A DNA stretch of 22,900 nt from the NCBI GenBank assembly GCA_023416055.1, contig JAEZIH010000238.1, positions 1 through 22,900 on the forward strand, in the 5' to 3' direction. The DNA is from Pseudomonadota bacterium. GTDB lineage: Bacteria > Pseudomonadota > Alphaproteobacteria > Caulobacterales > Caulobacteraceae. The notes below the pieces were generated by a model. That model did not search any database, was not told the origin of the DNA, and was given only the letters and a program-made list of their open reading frames with translations. Below are positions 1-8,874 of the stretch, piece by piece (within the stretch, counting starts at the first letter, position 1; each line of letters opens with the position of its first letter). The translations under genes were made by a program, and so were the position numbers.

Positions 1-2010
1 CTTGGCCTCCTTCATGCCCGGCGTGGCGCCGTAGTAGCCGGTGTCCGACTGGGCCTCGACGTGGTCGATGGGCAGTTCGTCCACGAAGCGGCTGGGCAGC
101 TGGCTGGTCCAGCGGCCGTAGACCAGACGGTTGGCCGCGAAGCTGATGCGCGCGTCCTGCTTGGCCCGCGTCACGCCGACGTAGGCGAGGCGGCGCTCCT
201 CCTCGAGGCCCTTCTCGCCCTTCTCGTCGATGCTGCGCTGGCTGGGGAAGACGCCTTCCTCCCAGCCCGGCAGGAAGACCAGCGGGAACTCCAGCCCCTT
301 GGCCCCATGGAGCGTCATCACCTGCACCGAGTCGGCGCTCTCGCCCCGGTCCAGATCCATGACCAGGGAGACGTGCTCCAGATAGGCCGGCAGGCTGTCG
401 AAGGCCTGCATCGATTGGGTCAGCTCCTTGAGGTTGTCCAGCCGGGTCTGGCCCGTGGCCCGGTCGGCCTTCTGCATGTCGGTGTAGCCGCTCTCCTCGA
501 GGACGGTCTCGGTCAGCTCCCAGTGGCTGGTGGTCTGGGCCAGCGCCCGCCACCGGTCGATGTCGCGCACGAAGTTGGACAGGGCGGTGCGGGTCCGCGC
601 CTGCAGTTCGTCGGAGCCGATCAGCTCGCGAACCGCCGCCATGGCCGAGACGCCGGACAGGCGCGCGATCTGCAGCACCTTCTGGACGCTGGTGTCGCCG
701 ATGCCCCGCTTGGGCACATTGACGATGCGCTCGAAGGCCAGATCGTCGTCCTCGGACAGGATCAGCCGCAGATAGGCGTGGGCGTCGCGGATCTCGGCGC
801 GTTCGAAGAAGCGCGGGCCGCCGATCACGGTGTAGGGGATGGCCAGCATGACGAAGCGTTCCTCGAACGCCCGCATCTGGAACGACGCCCGAACCAGTAC
901 CGCCATGTCCTTGTAGGCCACGCCCTGTCGCCGGGCGGTTTCGATCTCGTCGGCGATCAGCCGCGCCTCGGCCTCGCCGTCCCAGACCCCGCGCACGCGG
1001 ACCTTGTCGCCAGCGGCCTCCTCCGTCCACAGCGTCTTGCCCAGCCTGTCGCGGTTGGCGCTGATCAGGCCCGAGGCGGCGCCCAGGATGTGGTGGGTCG
1101 AGCGATAGTTGCGCTCCAGCCGGATCACCTTCGCCCCGGGGAAGTCGCGCTCGAAGCGCAGGATGTTGTCCACCTCGGCGCCGCGCCAGCCGTAGATCGA
1201 CTGGTCGTCGTCCCCGACACAGCAGACGTTCCCGGTCGAGGAGGTCAGCAGCCGCAGCCAGAGGTATTGGGCGACGTTGGTGTCCTGGTATTCGTCGACC
1301 AGGATGTAGCGGAAGCGCCGCCGGTATTCTTCAGCGATATCCGCGTGTTTCGACAGGATGGTGATGTTGTGCAGCAGCAGGTCGCCGAAGTCGCAAGCGT
1401 TCAGCCCGACGAGCCGGGCCTGATAGGCGGCGTACAGCGTCTGGCCCTTGCCGTTGGCGAAGTCCTCGGAAGGCGGCAGCTTGTCGGGCGTCCAGCTGCG
1501 GTTCTTCCAGTGGTCGATCAGCCCGGACAGCGAGCGCGGCGTCCACCGCTTCGGGTCGAGGTTGGCGGCCTCGATCAGCTGCTTGCAGACCCGCTCCTGG
1601 TCGTCGGTGTCGAGGATGGTGAAGGTCGATTTCAGACCGACCAGCTCCGCATGCCGCCGCAGGATCTGGGCCGCGACCGAGTGGAAGGTGCCGAGCCAGC
1701 GCAGCCCCTCGGCCGAGGGGCCGATGAGATGGGTGATCCTCTCGCGCATCTCGCGCGCGGCCTTGTTGGTGAAGGTGACCGCCAACAGCTCCCACGGGCG
1801 CGCCTTGCCGGTGGCCAGGATGTGCGCCAGCCGGGTGGTCAGGACCCGCGTCTTGCCGGTGCCGGCGCCCGCTAGGACCAGAACCGGGCCTTCAGTGGTC
1901 TCCACGGCCTCGCGCTGCTCCGGGTTCAAGCCGGCGAGATAGTCTGGCGCGCCCTCGGGACCGCGGGCGCGGGCGAGGTCGGAGATGCGGGGGGCGGGCA
2001 GGTCGGTCAC
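1..2010 (-). CDS. uvrD: UvrD/PcrA-type DNA helicase (C-terminus cut by window edge)
   Basis: Superfamily 1A 3'-5' DNA helicase used in nucleotide-excision and mismatch repair and in clearing stalled complexes. 670 codons are visible; the family is about 720-790 residues, so only the C-terminal tail is missing. Motifs read directly: Q-motif LNPEQREAV (28-36), Walker A GAGTGKT (48-54), Walker B DEYQDT (239-244), motif III GDDDQSIYGWRGA soon after, motif V TLHGAKGLEF, and motif VI EERRLAYVGVTRAK (about 604-617). Start is a GTG at 2010; no ATG or GTG lies upstream in frame before the next gene's leader, and the ribosome-binding site is weak (AAGAGA). A Caulobacter-type promoter sits at 2041-2068. 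It is transcribed away from the DUF4282 cassette. The family call is secure; uvrD versus pcrA naming is a convention. Confidence 0.96.
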   Translation of the reverse strand, partial: MTDLPAPRISDLARARGPEGAPDYLAGLNPEQREAVETTEGPVLVLAGAGTGKTRVLTTRLAHILATGKARPWELLAVTFTNKAAREMRERITHLIGPSAEGLRWLGTFHSVAAQILRRHAELVGLKSTFTILDTDDQERVCKQLIEAANLDPKRWTPRSLSGLIDHWKNRSWTPDKLPPSEDFANGKGQTLYAAYQARLVGLNACDFGDLLLHNITILSKHADIAEEYRRRFRYILVDEYQDTNVAQYLWLRLLTSSTGNVCCVGDDDQSIYGWRGAEVDNILRFERDFPGAKVIRLERNYRSTHHILGAASGLISANRDRLGKTLWTEEAAGDKVRVRGVWDGEAEARLIADEIETARRQGVAYKDMAVLVRASFQMRAFEERFVMLAIPYTVIGGPRFFERAEIRDAHAYLRLILSEDDDLAFERIVNVPKRGIGDTSVQKVLQIARLSGVSAMAAVRELIGSDELQARTRTALSNFVRDIDRWRALAQTTSHWELTETVLEESGYTDMQKADRATGQTRLDNLKELTQSMQAFDSLPAYLEHVSLVMDLDRGESADSVQVMTLHGAKGLEFPLVFLPGWEEGVFPSQRSIDEKGEKGLEEERRLAYVGVTRAKQDARISFAANRLVYGRWTSQLPSRFVDELPIDHVEAQSDTGYYGATPGMKEAK

Positions 2011-2040
2011 GGAACTCGGCGTCTCTTGAATCGGAGAACA

Positions 2041-2068
2041 TATGTAGCACGAACGCCCGGCGCGACAG
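2041..2068 (-). promoter_or_regulatory. candidate housekeeping promoter of uvrD
   Basis: On the minus strand a -35 CTGTCGC (2068-2062) and a -10 GCTACATA (2048-2041) are separated by 13 bases. This fits the known Caulobacter housekeeping consensus TTGACGS-N10-14-GCTANAWC at 5/7 and 7/8 positions. It predicts a leader of about 24 bases before the GTG at 2010. Inferred from consensus only. Confidence 0.45.
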
Positions 2069-2164
2069 GGAGGGTCGCGATCTAACGACGTTCTTTACAG
2101 GGCGGGGCCGTATGCACAGACTGGCGGCGGGGCAGGGAGGCCCCGAATGCTCAGGGAGGGCGAT

Positions 2165-2512
2165 ATGACCATGCAATCCACCGGATCCGGCGCCAGCGCG
2201 GCGCAGGACTTCATCAAGCGGTTCTGGGGCTTTGACCAGCTGATCGGCAGCATGCTGATCAAGATCGTCTACTACGTCGGGCTGGTCGCCATCCTGCTAA
2301 TCACGGTGATGGCCATGTTCGGCGGCGGCATGATGGGCGCCATGCTGGGCGGCGGCCACGGCGTCGGCGGCGGGCTGCTGATGCTGATCCTCGCCCCGAT
2401 CATGGGCCTGATCTACCTCGTGTTCTGGCGGTTCGTCTGTGAAATGTGGCTGCTGGTCTACCTGATCTACAACCGCATGGGCGAAATCCGGGACCGCCTG
2501 CCGCCGGTCTGA
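2165..2512 (+). CDS. DUF4282 family small membrane protein
   Basis: 115-residue protein of unknown function. After a short polar N-terminus come FIKRFWGFDQL and two long hydrophobic segments (about 30-60, Gly/Met-rich at its end, and 70-100), then a basic tail ending in RMGEIRDRLPPV. This FxxFDxL start followed by two membrane spans matches the DUF4282 pattern as I know it. The ATG at 2165 is chosen over the in-frame ATG at 2147 because AGGGAGG lies just upstream of it. It is the first gene of a three-gene membrane-protein cassette (next starts at 2577 and 2781). No function can be assigned; an inner-membrane location is inferred. Confidence 0.75.
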   Translation: MTMQSTGSGASAAQDFIKRFWGFDQLIGSMLIKIVYYVGLVAILLITVMAMFGGGMMGAMLGGGHGVGGGLLMLILAPIMGLIYLVFWRFVCEMWLLVYLIYNRMGEIRDRLPPV

Positions 2513-2576
2513 CGCGGAACCGCGCCCACGGCCAAGCCGTTCCCCGCCGGTCATCAAGCGATCAGGAGGAAGGGCC

Positions 2577-2777
2577 TTGGCCGACAACATCAACAACACC
2601 GGCGGCGGGAGCGGCAACACCGGTCTGGCCTTCATCGTGGGGGCCGTCGTGGTGGTCCTGGCCATCGTCGCGTGGTTCGTCTTCGCCCGCGGCGGCGCGC
2701 CCGAAACGAAGCAGATCGATGTGAACGTCGACGTGCCGGAAGTTTCGGCGCCGGCGGTTCCGGGCACGGGGGGCTGA
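2577..2777 (+). CDS. small single-pass membrane protein, cassette gene 2
   Basis: 66-residue protein of unknown function. A Gly/Asn-rich polar N-terminus (1-16) precedes one clear transmembrane helix (about 17-37, FIVGAVVVVLAIVAWFVFA), then a short periplasmic-type tail KQIDVNVDVPEVSAPAVP. The start is a TTG, supported by a strong AGGAGGA seven bases upstream and the absence of any better start. It ends 3 bases before the next gene. Its helix and acidic alternating tail resemble those of the next protein (VDLDVDLPAPELP), suggesting tandem duplication. Likely co-transcribed with the DUF4282 gene. Confidence 0.65.
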   Translation: MADNINNTGGGSGNTGLAFIVGAVVVVLAIVAWFVFARGGAPETKQIDVNVDVPEVSAPAVPGTGG

Positions 2778-2780
2778 TCG

Positions 2781-3101
2781 ATGACCGATCCGAACCTGCC
2801 CCCGACGCGGGACGACCGGCCCGAGGTCGTGCATCACACCACGATCAACAATCCCGCCCCCGCCGGGCGCGGCGGCTCGGGCTGGCTGGGCTTCCTGGTC
2901 GGCGGCCTGGTCGTGGTCCTGATCATCATCGCCGTGGTGGTCTTCAGCAACGGCGGCCTGAACCGCGCGGCCGACACCACCCGGGTCGATCTGGACGTCG
3001 ACCTGCCGGCGCCCGAGTTGCCTGACGCGCCGAAGATGCCGGAACTGCCGAACGTCGAACCGCCGTCGATCCCGAGCCCGTCGCCGGCCCCGGCGAACTG
3101 A
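2781..3101 (+). CDS. small single-pass membrane protein with Pro-rich tail, cassette gene 3
   Basis: 106-residue protein of unknown function. It has a polar N-terminus (1-35), a transmembrane helix at about 36-57 preceded by GWLGFLVGG, then RVDLDVDLPAPELP and a proline-rich tail with repeated xxPxLPxx units (PELPNVEPPSIPSPSPAPAN). The helix plus alternating Val/Asp strand matches the preceding gene, so the two look like paralogues. The tail could be a periplasmic spacer or a peptidoglycan-crossing stalk, which is inference. The ATG is 3 bases after the previous stop. It faces the SIMPL gene tail to tail with only 4 bases between the stops. Confidence 0.7.
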   Translation: MTDPNLPPTRDDRPEVVHHTTINNPAPAGRGGSGWLGFLVGGLVVVLIIIAVVVFSNGGLNRAADTTRVDLDVDLPAPELPDAPKMPELPNVEPPSIPSPSPAPAN

Positions 3102-3105
3102 GCGC

Positions 3106-3822
3106 CTATCTCAGCCGGTAGGTGATGGTGGTCACGACCCGGACCCTTTGGTCCGGGGACTGGCTGGCGTCGCCGTAGCCTTCGCGCGGCAGGATCTCGA
3201 ACGAGCCTTGGGTGGCTTGCCGGATCGGGCCGAGCGGGGCGCCGGAGTCCTGGGCGAACTGGGCCGCGCCGCTGCGCGCCGCCGCCGTCGCTTCGGCGAT
3301 CATGGCCGGCCGCACCTCGTTCAGCCTGGTGAAGATGTAGGACGGGCCGTTGAAGTCCTGCAGCACCACGCCCTGACGGACGAGCTCGTTCAGGGCGCGG
3401 GTGGTCTCCTGGACCCGGCCGACATCGCTGGTCCGCACCACGACGGTCTGGGCGAGGATGAAGCGCGGGCCGCCGTCCTGGCTGATGTATTCGCGCGAGC
3501 GCCGGTCGGCGACCTCCAGCCGGCCGAGGCTGACGGTTTCCGCCGGATAGCCCTGGGCGGCGAGGAACCGCCGCACCACCGCCAGGTCGGCGTCGATCCG
3601 GCCCTGGACCTCTGAAAGGACGTCGCCGGACGCCGTGAAGCGCAGCGGCAGGACGGCGAGGTCGGCCTGCACGTCGCGTTCGGCGAGGCCGCGCACGGTG
3701 ACGGTGCGGTCGCCGACGCGGGCGTTGACCACGCCCTGGCCGATGAGGGCGCCGCCGCCGATCAGGCCCACCGCCAGCAGGCCTCCGAAGACGGCGGCGG
3801 GGATCAGTCTGCTGTCGGCCAT
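3106..3822 (-). CDS. SIMPL (DUF541) domain protein
   Basis: 238-residue protein with an N-terminal hydrophobic signal anchor (about 6-30) followed by a SIMPL/DUF541 domain. It begins VTVRGLAERDVQADLAVLPL, and contains the typical middle VVVRTSDVGRVQETTRALNELVRQGV and the end RVRVVTTITYRL. The family is periplasmic or membrane-anchored and its biochemical role is unsettled. The ATG at 3822 is preferred over upstream ATG 3852 because AGGAG lies six bases before it. The ribbon-helix-helix gene is upstream on the same strand with a gap of 42 bases. Confidence 0.85.
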   Translation of the reverse strand: MADSRLIPAAVFGGLLAVGLIGGGALIGQGVVNARVGDRTVTVRGLAERDVQADLAVLPLRFTASGDVLSEVQGRIDADLAVVRRFLAAQGYPAETVSLGRLEVADRRSREYISQDGGPRFILAQTVVVRTSDVGRVQETTRALNELVRQGVVLQDFNGPSYIFTRLNEVRPAMIAEATAAARSGAAQFAQDSGAPLGPIRQATQGSFEILPREGYGDASQSPDQRVRVVTTITYRLR

Positions 3823-3864
3823 GGCGCTCTCCTGCAGCGGAGGATGCGCCAACCTTTGCCGCTG

Positions 3865-4101
3865 TCAATCGGCGGTATCCGGATGGGCGAACGAGCGGTC
3901 CCCGCCGGCCCAGGCGAGGGCCAGAAGCCGGCAGGCCGAAGCCAGGGGGGTGCGGCCGCGGCGCTCGTCGATCCGCTTCATCAGCCCCGCCTGGCTGAGC
4001 CCGGCGGCCGCCGCGATGTCGTCGAGTACGGCCCAGAATTCCGGCTCGAGGGCTACCGAGGTGGCGTGGCCGGACAGGGAGACCGAGCGTTTCCTGAGCA
4101 T
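3865..4101 (-). CDS. ribbon-helix-helix domain protein (RHH_4/COG4321 type)
   Basis: 78-residue protein matching the alphaproteobacterial family that starts KRSVSLSGHATSVALEPEFW. The N-terminal segment would be the DNA-contacting ribbon; EPEFWAVLDDIAAAAGLSQAGLMKRID forms the helices. The family is annotated as DNA-binding, but targets are unknown to me. In related genomes it often travels with DUF4169, fumC and sspB, all of which occur in this window, though here they are spread over 8 kb. A -10-like GCTAAGTC lies only six bases before the ATG, so the transcript could be nearly leaderless; this is speculative. Confidence 0.8.
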   Translation of the reverse strand: MLRKRSVSLSGHATSVALEPEFWAVLDDIAAAAGLSQAGLMKRIDERRGRTPLASACRLLALAWAGGDRSFAHPDTAD

Positions 4102-4149
4102 GCGCCAGACTTAGCGGAGCCGGCCGCAGCGGGCGATACGTGATCGTCG

Positions 4150-4177
4150 TTCACCCCCGCGCACGATGGGGTTATGC
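4150..4177 (+). promoter_or_regulatory. weak candidate promoter for the Coq4-family gene
   Basis: TTCACC (4150-4155) and TTATGC (4172-4177) are separated by 16 bases in the 103-base divergent gap. The predicted transcript would begin near 4184, downstream of the alternative ATG at 4166, supporting translation from 4205. The match to consensus is modest. Confidence 0.25.
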
Positions 4178-4204
4178 TGCACCCTCCCGGGAGCGAACCG
4201 CGCA

Positions 4205-4960
4205 ATGACCGCCGCTGCAGACTTCGAGGCCTCCGAACCTTTCCGGCCGCAGCGGCTCGAGCCGCTGACCGCGTTGCGCGCCTTCGGCCGCCTGATCCGC
4301 GACAAGGAGGACACCGCACAGGTGTTCGAGATCATGCGGGCCCTGTCCGGCCGCTCGATCGCCCGCGGCTACGATCGCCTGCTGGGAACGATGGAGGGCG
4401 GGCGGCAGGCTTTCCTGCGCGAGGAGCTGGCCCACAGGCTGGACGATCCCGACTGGCTGGCGAGGTTCGGGCCGGGCGCCGTTGGCGCGGCCTATCGCGA
4501 GTTCCGGGATGCGCGGGGCTTCACCGCCGAAGGTCTGGCCATGGAGTCGCGCAAGGTCGCGCCCCTGGCCGACGCGCCACATCCGGTGCTGTGGTACTCT
4601 CGACGCCTGCGCGACTTGCACGACGTCTGGCACGTCCTGACCGGCTACCAGACCGACGCCCTGGGCGAGGCCTGCGTAGTGGCCTTCTCCTACGCCCAGA
4701 CTGGCAACCTCGGCTTCGGCTTCATCGGCTGGGGCGCCGCGCGCGAGATCCGCCGCGAGAACCCGGCCGTTCCGGCCCGCCGGGCCGTGCTGCAGGCGTG
4801 GCGTCACGGCCGGGCCGCGCGCTGGCTGCCGGCCCTCGACTACGAGGCCGTCCTTGCCGAACCCCTCGAGCGCGCCCGTGCGCGGCTGAACATCCGTCCG
4901 CCCACAGTCTACGACAGCGTGCCCGTGGAGGTACGCGCGGCGCTTCGCCTGAGAGCCTGA
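4205..4960 (+). CDS. coq4: Coq4 family protein (ubiquinone biosynthesis)
   Basis: 251-residue Coq4-family protein. The diagnostic metal-binding motif HDxxHx11E is complete: H139, D140, H143 and E155, in LRDLHDVWHVLTGY followed by GEAC. Eukaryotic Coq4 is needed for coenzyme Q synthesis and has been linked to removal of the C1 carboxyl group of the ring precursor; whether this bacterial protein does the same is inference. The ATG at 4205 is preferred (GGGAG at 4189-4193) over the ATG at 4166, which lacks a ribosome-binding site. It reads divergently from the ribbon-helix-helix gene. No other ubiquinone genes are nearby. Confidence 0.85.
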   Translation: MTAAADFEASEPFRPQRLEPLTALRAFGRLIRDKEDTAQVFEIMRALSGRSIARGYDRLLGTMEGGRQAFLREELAHRLDDPDWLARFGPGAVGAAYREFRDARGFTAEGLAMESRKVAPLADAPHPVLWYSRRLRDLHDVWHVLTGYQTDALGEACVVAFSYAQTGNLGFGFIGWGAAREIRRENPAVPARRAVLQAWRHGRAARWLPALDYEAVLAEPLERARARLNIRPPTVYDSVPVEVRAALRLRA

Positions 4961-5050
4961 CGGCGGCTTCCGGACGCCATAAGGCCCGCTTGTGCCCGCG
5001 GCGTCATTCCTCGGCTTGCGCCGGCCCGCGGCCTGCTCCACTTGGCGATC

Positions 5051-5992
5051 ATGAGCGCGCCCATCGAGTCCGTCGCACCGCCGCCAGCCGGGCTCTCCCG
5101 CGGCGCCCTGCTCGCTGTCGCGGGGGTCGGACTGTGCGCCCTGATCTGGGGCACGACCTGGTACGCCATCACCCTGCAGCTCGGGACGGTGGCGCCGCTG
5201 GCCTCGATCGTCTGGCGCTTCGGGCTGGCGGCGGTCGTGCTGTTCGCCGGCTGCCTGGTCACCCGGCGCTCGCTGAAGCTTACCCTCAACCAGCACCTCG
5301 CGGCGGCGGGGCAGGGGGTGTTCGCCTTCTCGATCAGCTACAGCTTCACCTACGCCGCCGAAGGGCGGATCGCTTCGGCCGTGGTGGCGGTGATCTTCGC
5401 CGCCCTGGCCTTCCTCAACCTGATCCTGTTCCGCATTGCGGCGCGGCAGAAGGCGGCCCTGGCGGCCTGGGGCGGAGCGGCGCTCGGCGCGGTGGGAGTC
5501 GCCGTCCTGTCAGGATCCGAGGTCCTGGGCGCCGGGCTCGATGACTGCAGTCTGGCGGGGGTGGGTTTCGCCCTGACCGCCGTGGTGGCCTCGGCCTTCG
5601 GCAACTTCTTCGCCTGGCGAGGACAGCAGGCCGGGTCGGCGGTGATCCCGTCGACCGCCTGGGCCATGGCCTACGGGACGATCCTGCTGGCGCTCTACGG
5701 CCTCGCCACGGGGGTCGAGTGGTCGATCGAACCCAGCCTGACCTACCTCGGCTCGCTGCTCTATCTGTCGGTGTTCGGCTCGGTGATCGCCTTCGTGGTC
5801 TATTTCACTATCGCCCGCATGCGGGGGTACGCCCTGGCGAGCTATATCTCGGCCCTGACCCCGCCGATCGCCATGTTGGTCTCGGTGCTGTTCGAGGACG
5901 CCCAATTCGGCTGGACCGCCCTGGCCGGGCTGGCTCTGGTGCTTGCCGGGCAGGTGTTGCTGATCCGCGCTCCCAAGGCGTCGGCGGCCTAG
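5051..5992 (+). CDS. DMT/EamA family transporter
   Basis: 313-residue inner-membrane protein with about ten hydrophobic helices in two EamA repeats. The first repeat opens with ALIWGTTWYAI and ends around residue 155; the second runs from about 170 to 305. This is the drug/metabolite transporter architecture; the substrate cannot be read from sequence. The ATG at 5051 is chosen; a TTG at 5042 is also in frame and neither has a strong ribosome-binding site. A 90-base gap separates it from the Coq4-family gene. Its TAG stop overlaps the stop of the oppositely oriented small gene in a CTAG. Confidence 0.88.
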   Translation: MSAPIESVAPPPAGLSRGALLAVAGVGLCALIWGTTWYAITLQLGTVAPLASIVWRFGLAAVVLFAGCLVTRRSLKLTLNQHLAAAGQGVFAFSISYSFTYAAEGRIASAVVAVIFAALAFLNLILFRIAARQKAALAAWGGAALGAVGVAVLSGSEVLGAGLDDCSLAGVGFALTAVVASAFGNFFAWRGQQAGSAVIPSTAWAMAYGTILLALYGLATGVEWSIEPSLTYLGSLLYLSVFGSVIAFVVYFTIARMRGYALASYISALTPPIAMLVSVLFEDAQFGWTALAGLALVLAGQVLLIRAPKASAA

Positions 5993-6156
5993 CCGAACCA
6001 GCCGCGTTTCTTCTTTTTCCCCGGCTCAGCTTCGGGCGGTTTCGTCTTGCCCTTCGCCGCCTCCGCGTCGGCTGCCCGGCGGCGGCGTTCCGCCGTGACG
6101 CGGATCGCCACGAGCATGGGGATGAGGCCGTGACGGTTGCGCGGCATGTCGGCCAT
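5989..6156 (-). CDS. 55-residue basic protein downstream of DUF4169
   Basis: Short reading frame starting MADMPRNRHGLIPMLVAIRV, followed by an Arg/Ala/Glu-rich stretch and a Lys-rich end (KKKKRGWFG). I do not recognise the family. It is supported by its position: its ATG lies one base after the TGA of the DUF4169 gene, suggesting translational coupling, and its stop sits exactly in the CTAG shared with the DMT transporter. The strong positive charge suggests nucleic-acid or ribosome contact, which is inference only. Confidence 0.55.
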   Translation of the reverse strand: MADMPRNRHGLIPMLVAIRVTAERRRRAADAEAAKGKTKPPEAEPGKKKKRGWFG

Positions 6157-6157
6157 C

Positions 6158-6334
6158 TCAGTCCTCGCGTTTCGCGCCGTCGAGCTGCCGCTCGGCCATG
6201 GCGCGCTCCTTCTCGGCCCGGGTGCGCACGGCCTTTGTCTGGCCGTGGAGCGCGCGGTTGGCGGCGGCGGCCACCTTCCTGTCCGCCTTCGCCCGCTCCT
6301 TGCGGGCCCGGTTCAGGTTCACGACCTCGCCCAT
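6158..6334 (-). CDS. DUF4169 family protein
   Basis: 58-residue basic helical protein beginning MGEVVNLNRARKERAKADRK, the signature start of DUF4169, with QTKAVRTRAEKERAMAERQLDG in the second half. Function unknown. Predicted to be almost entirely charged helix. The ATG at 6334 is chosen because GGAGG lies five bases upstream; an extra ATG six codons earlier has no such site. It is followed directly by the 55-residue gene. In alphaproteobacteria this family is commonly found beside fumC and sspB; here fumC lies less than 500 bases away. Confidence 0.85.
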   Translation of the reverse strand: MGEVVNLNRARKERAKADRKVAAAANRALHGQTKAVRTRAEKERAMAERQLDGAKRED

Positions 6335-6406
6335 GACGCCTCCGTTATGCAACCCGCCGCGCGGCCGGTCGGTTCTCCCGACACATCAAACCGTTCAGGA
6401 GACCCC

Positions 6407-6640
6407 ATGGTAGACCTCTCGCTGCTCCGCGAAAGCCTCGAAGTCGTCGGCTCGGACGGCGGCCACGTCGGCCGCGTGGATCACGTTCATGAGGACCAGA
6501 TCGAACTGGCCAAGCTGGACCTCGCCTCGGGCTTCAAGCACCACATGATCCCGATCAGCTGGATCGACCACGTCGACGCCCATGTGCACCTGAACGTGAC
6601 CACCGATGAGGCCAGGGCCCGGTGGACGGAGAAGCAATAG
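6407..6640 (+). CDS. DUF2171 family protein
   Basis: 77-residue cytoplasmic protein matching DUF2171: an N-terminal helix, then EVVGSDGGHVGRVDHVHEDQ, followed by IELAKLDL and HHMIPISWIDHVDAHVHLN. The fold resembles PRC-barrel-like small beta domains that pair 'GxxVGxVd' with 'ipxxwv'; function unknown. The ATG at 6407 has AGGAG five bases upstream. It is divergent from DUF4169 (72-base gap) and convergent with fumC. Confidence 0.8.
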   Translation: MVDLSLLRESLEVVGSDGGHVGRVDHVHEDQIELAKLDLASGFKHHMIPISWIDHVDAHVHLNVTTDEARARWTEKQ

Positions 6641-6755
6641 CCGTCCGGGGGCGACCGGAGACGACGCAGCGGGCGCCTGGAGTCCCGTCAGCCTTCTTTG
6701 ACGATCGAATTCCAGCTCACGCCCGACAGACCTCGCCGAGCCAAAAGTGCACGAT

Positions 6756-6780
6756 GCGCACTCGATGTTTTCGAGTGCGC
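6756..6780 (-). terminator. hairpin terminator after fumC
   Basis: A perfect 10-base inverted repeat, GCGCACTCGA and TCGAGTGCGC, encloses a 5-base loop. It begins 8 bases after the fumC stop and lies between two convergent genes, so it may serve both strands. There is no long T tract (a short TTTT follows 12 bases further on the minus strand; TTT follows on plus). The remaining 115 bases after the DUF2171 stop show nothing clear. Confidence 0.65.
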
Positions 6781-6788
6781 TTTCGCGA

Positions 6789-8180
<1,392 letters not shown>

Positions 8181-8219
8181 GTCGGCAAGCTCTTCAGGCG
8201 TGGCGGGAGGATGCGCGGC

Positions 8220-8247
8220 GGTGTAGCACGGGAAGGCGACGGGACAA
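8220..8247 (-). promoter_or_regulatory. candidate housekeeping promoter of fumC
   Basis: The minus strand carries a -35 TTGTCCC (8247-8241), a 13-base spacer and a -10 GCTACACC (8227-8220). This fits the Caulobacter consensus at 5/7 and 7/8 positions and resembles the uvrD promoter in this window. The leader to the fumC ATG would be about 30 bases. Confidence 0.45.
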
Positions 8248-8262
8248 GGCGGAGGAACCCGG

Positions 8263-8874
8263 ATGCGGATGATGACGGCGGCCGTTGCCGCTCTCCTGCT
8301 GACGGCCTGCGCCGCCGAAGCGGACCCGGGCGATAAGCCGCGTGTCGTGTTCGAGACCGACGCCGGCCGGATGGTGCTGGAACTGGAACTGGAACGCGCG
8401 CCCCTGACGGTCTGCAACTTCCTGAGCTACGTCACCGACGGCGACTACGACGGCGGCGCCTTCTTCCGCACCGTGGTCAGCGAGACCAACGACAATCCGA
8501 ACCCGATCGACGTCATCCAGGCCGCCACCCCCCGCGGCGCCGACGACGACCTGCGCCCGCCGATCCCGCTGGAGCGGACGCGCGACACCGGGCTCGCTCA
8601 TGTCGCCGGAACGGTCTCCATGGCGCGCGACGGGCCGGACACAGCAACCTCGAGCTTCTTCGTCGTCGTGCGGGACACGCCCAGCCTCGACTATGGCGGC
8701 GGCCGCAATTCTGACGGGCAGGGCTTCGCCGCCTTCGGAAGCCTTGTCGAGGGACTGGACGCCGCCCGTCGTATCCAGATGTCGCCGGCCGATGCGGAGG
8801 AGCAGTTGACGCCGCCGGTCACGATCCGCTCCGCGACGCTGGTCGGCGAGGTCCCGCCGATATGCCGGCCTTGA
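8263..8874 (+). CDS. cyclophilin-type peptidyl-prolyl isomerase, predicted lipoprotein
   Basis: 203-residue protein. An N-terminal signal ends in the lipobox L13-T14-A15-C16, predicting lipid attachment at Cys16. The rest is a cyclophilin domain: [20 protein letters not shown], the proline-isomerase arginine in FFRTVV, VIQAA, and [19 protein letters not shown]. It would catalyse prolyl isomerisation on envelope proteins. The ATG has GGAGGA six bases upstream. It overlaps the RusA-type gene by 13 bases, so the two are likely translationally coupled despite unrelated functions. Confidence 0.92.
   Translation: MRMMTAAVAALLLTACAAEADPGDKPRVVFETDAGRMVLELELERAPLTVCNFLSYVTDGDYDGGAFFRTVVSETNDNPNPIDVIQAATPRGADDDLRPPIPLERTRDTGLAHVAGTVSMARDGPDTATSSFFVVVRDTPSLDYGGGRNSDGQGFAAFGSLVEGLDAARRIQMSPADAEEQLTPPVTIRSATLVGEVPPICRP

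Noticed and set aside
61..1875. Long plus-strand open frame opposite uvrD
   Set aside because: It is the antisense of an unmistakable helicase; the translation is low-complexity and matches no family.
2032..2055. LexA/SOS box upstream of uvrD (GTTC...GTTC)
   Set aside because: The alphaproteobacterial box needs 7 bases between the two GTTC units; here there are 11.
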